Origin: Methylobacterium aerolatum
GTDB taxonomy: Bacteria; Pseudomonadota; Alphaproteobacteria; Rhizobiales; Beijerinckiaceae
Assembly (NCBI RefSeq): GCF_022179085.1
Contig: NZ_BPQE01000020.1
Span: 1 to 64,000 of the forward strand
DNA: 64,000 bases
Direction of reading: 5' to 3'
Shown here: positions 63,939 through 64,000 of the stretch, piece after piece
How positions within the stretch are numbered: the stretch's first letter is position 1
Layout of the letters: each line of letters opens with the position of its first letter
Translations under genes and position numbers: made by a program
The notes under the pieces: generated by a model
What the model was told of the DNA's origin: nothing
The model's input: only the letters and a program-made list of their open reading frames with translations
Databases searched by the model: none

Positions 63939-64000
63939 ACGGCCCTCGGGCGTTCGTGGAGGGGGGAGATAGGTTGGCGCGCCCGCACGTCCACCGTTCC

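Overview
The window is very GC-rich (mostly near 70%) and almost entirely coding. Its gene content points to a methylobacterium-type alphaproteobacterium (order Hyphomicrobiales). Supporting this are two IalB-type secreted proteins, an Omp19-like lipoprotein, a YejABEF peptide importer, sdhCDAB and petABC organised as in alphaproteobacteria, a C30/C40-type crtI-crtB pair, a VapBC module and a two-adaptor RND pump. The genus is an inference from gene content and style; no rRNA is present to confirm it.

Layout. Positions 1-7384 form a cell-surface locus on the + strand. It holds the C-terminal part of a trimeric autotransporter adhesin with a Ser/Thr-rich stalk of 14-residue repeats, an IalB-like secreted protein, a small membrane protein, a second IalB protein, and three tandem DUF2827 paralogues that carry a glycosyltransferase-like C-terminal motif. 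Positions 7417-11654 (minus) hold an Mrp/Mnh cation/proton antiporter operon without the large MnhA ion-channel subunit. purC and a TetR regulator follow. The regulator is divergent from two RND adaptors and an RND pump (13563-18864), with a palindromic operator between them. Positions 18889-25372 carry a 40-residue membrane protein, two unknown genes, guaA, vapBC, an SGNH hydrolase, a TrmO-like protein and amn. A TonB receptor, with an iron-control-like box upstream, and an SLC13-type transporter follow.

Positions 29421-39127 are respiratory: sdhCDAB, an Omp19-like lipoprotein, an ABC exporter, then petABC (cytochrome bc1). Strong hairpins sit in the sdhD-sdhA and sdhA-sdhB gaps. Next come mtnP, a his cluster (hisB, DUF2628, hisH, hisA, DUF29, hisF), a dihydroorotase homologue that has lost its HxH metal motif, plsY and dprA. 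Then ohr (minus), crtI-crtB with a TGT-N12-ACA palindrome over the crtI start, hemC, a secreted unknown, pccB, tRNA-Val(CAC), a Rdx-family protein and an HWE histidine kinase. The right end (57061-63938, minus) is a yejF-orf-yejA-yejB-yejE peptide-import operon with a methyltransferase-like gene inserted.

The most interesting hypothesis is that the DUF2827 triplet glycosylates surface material, possibly the adjacent Ser/Thr-rich adhesin stalk. Other leads are the mutually exclusive hairpins between sdh genes, the MnhA-less antiporter, the catalytically crippled dihydroorotase without pyrB, and related palindromic repeats in the gaps after crtB and before pccB.
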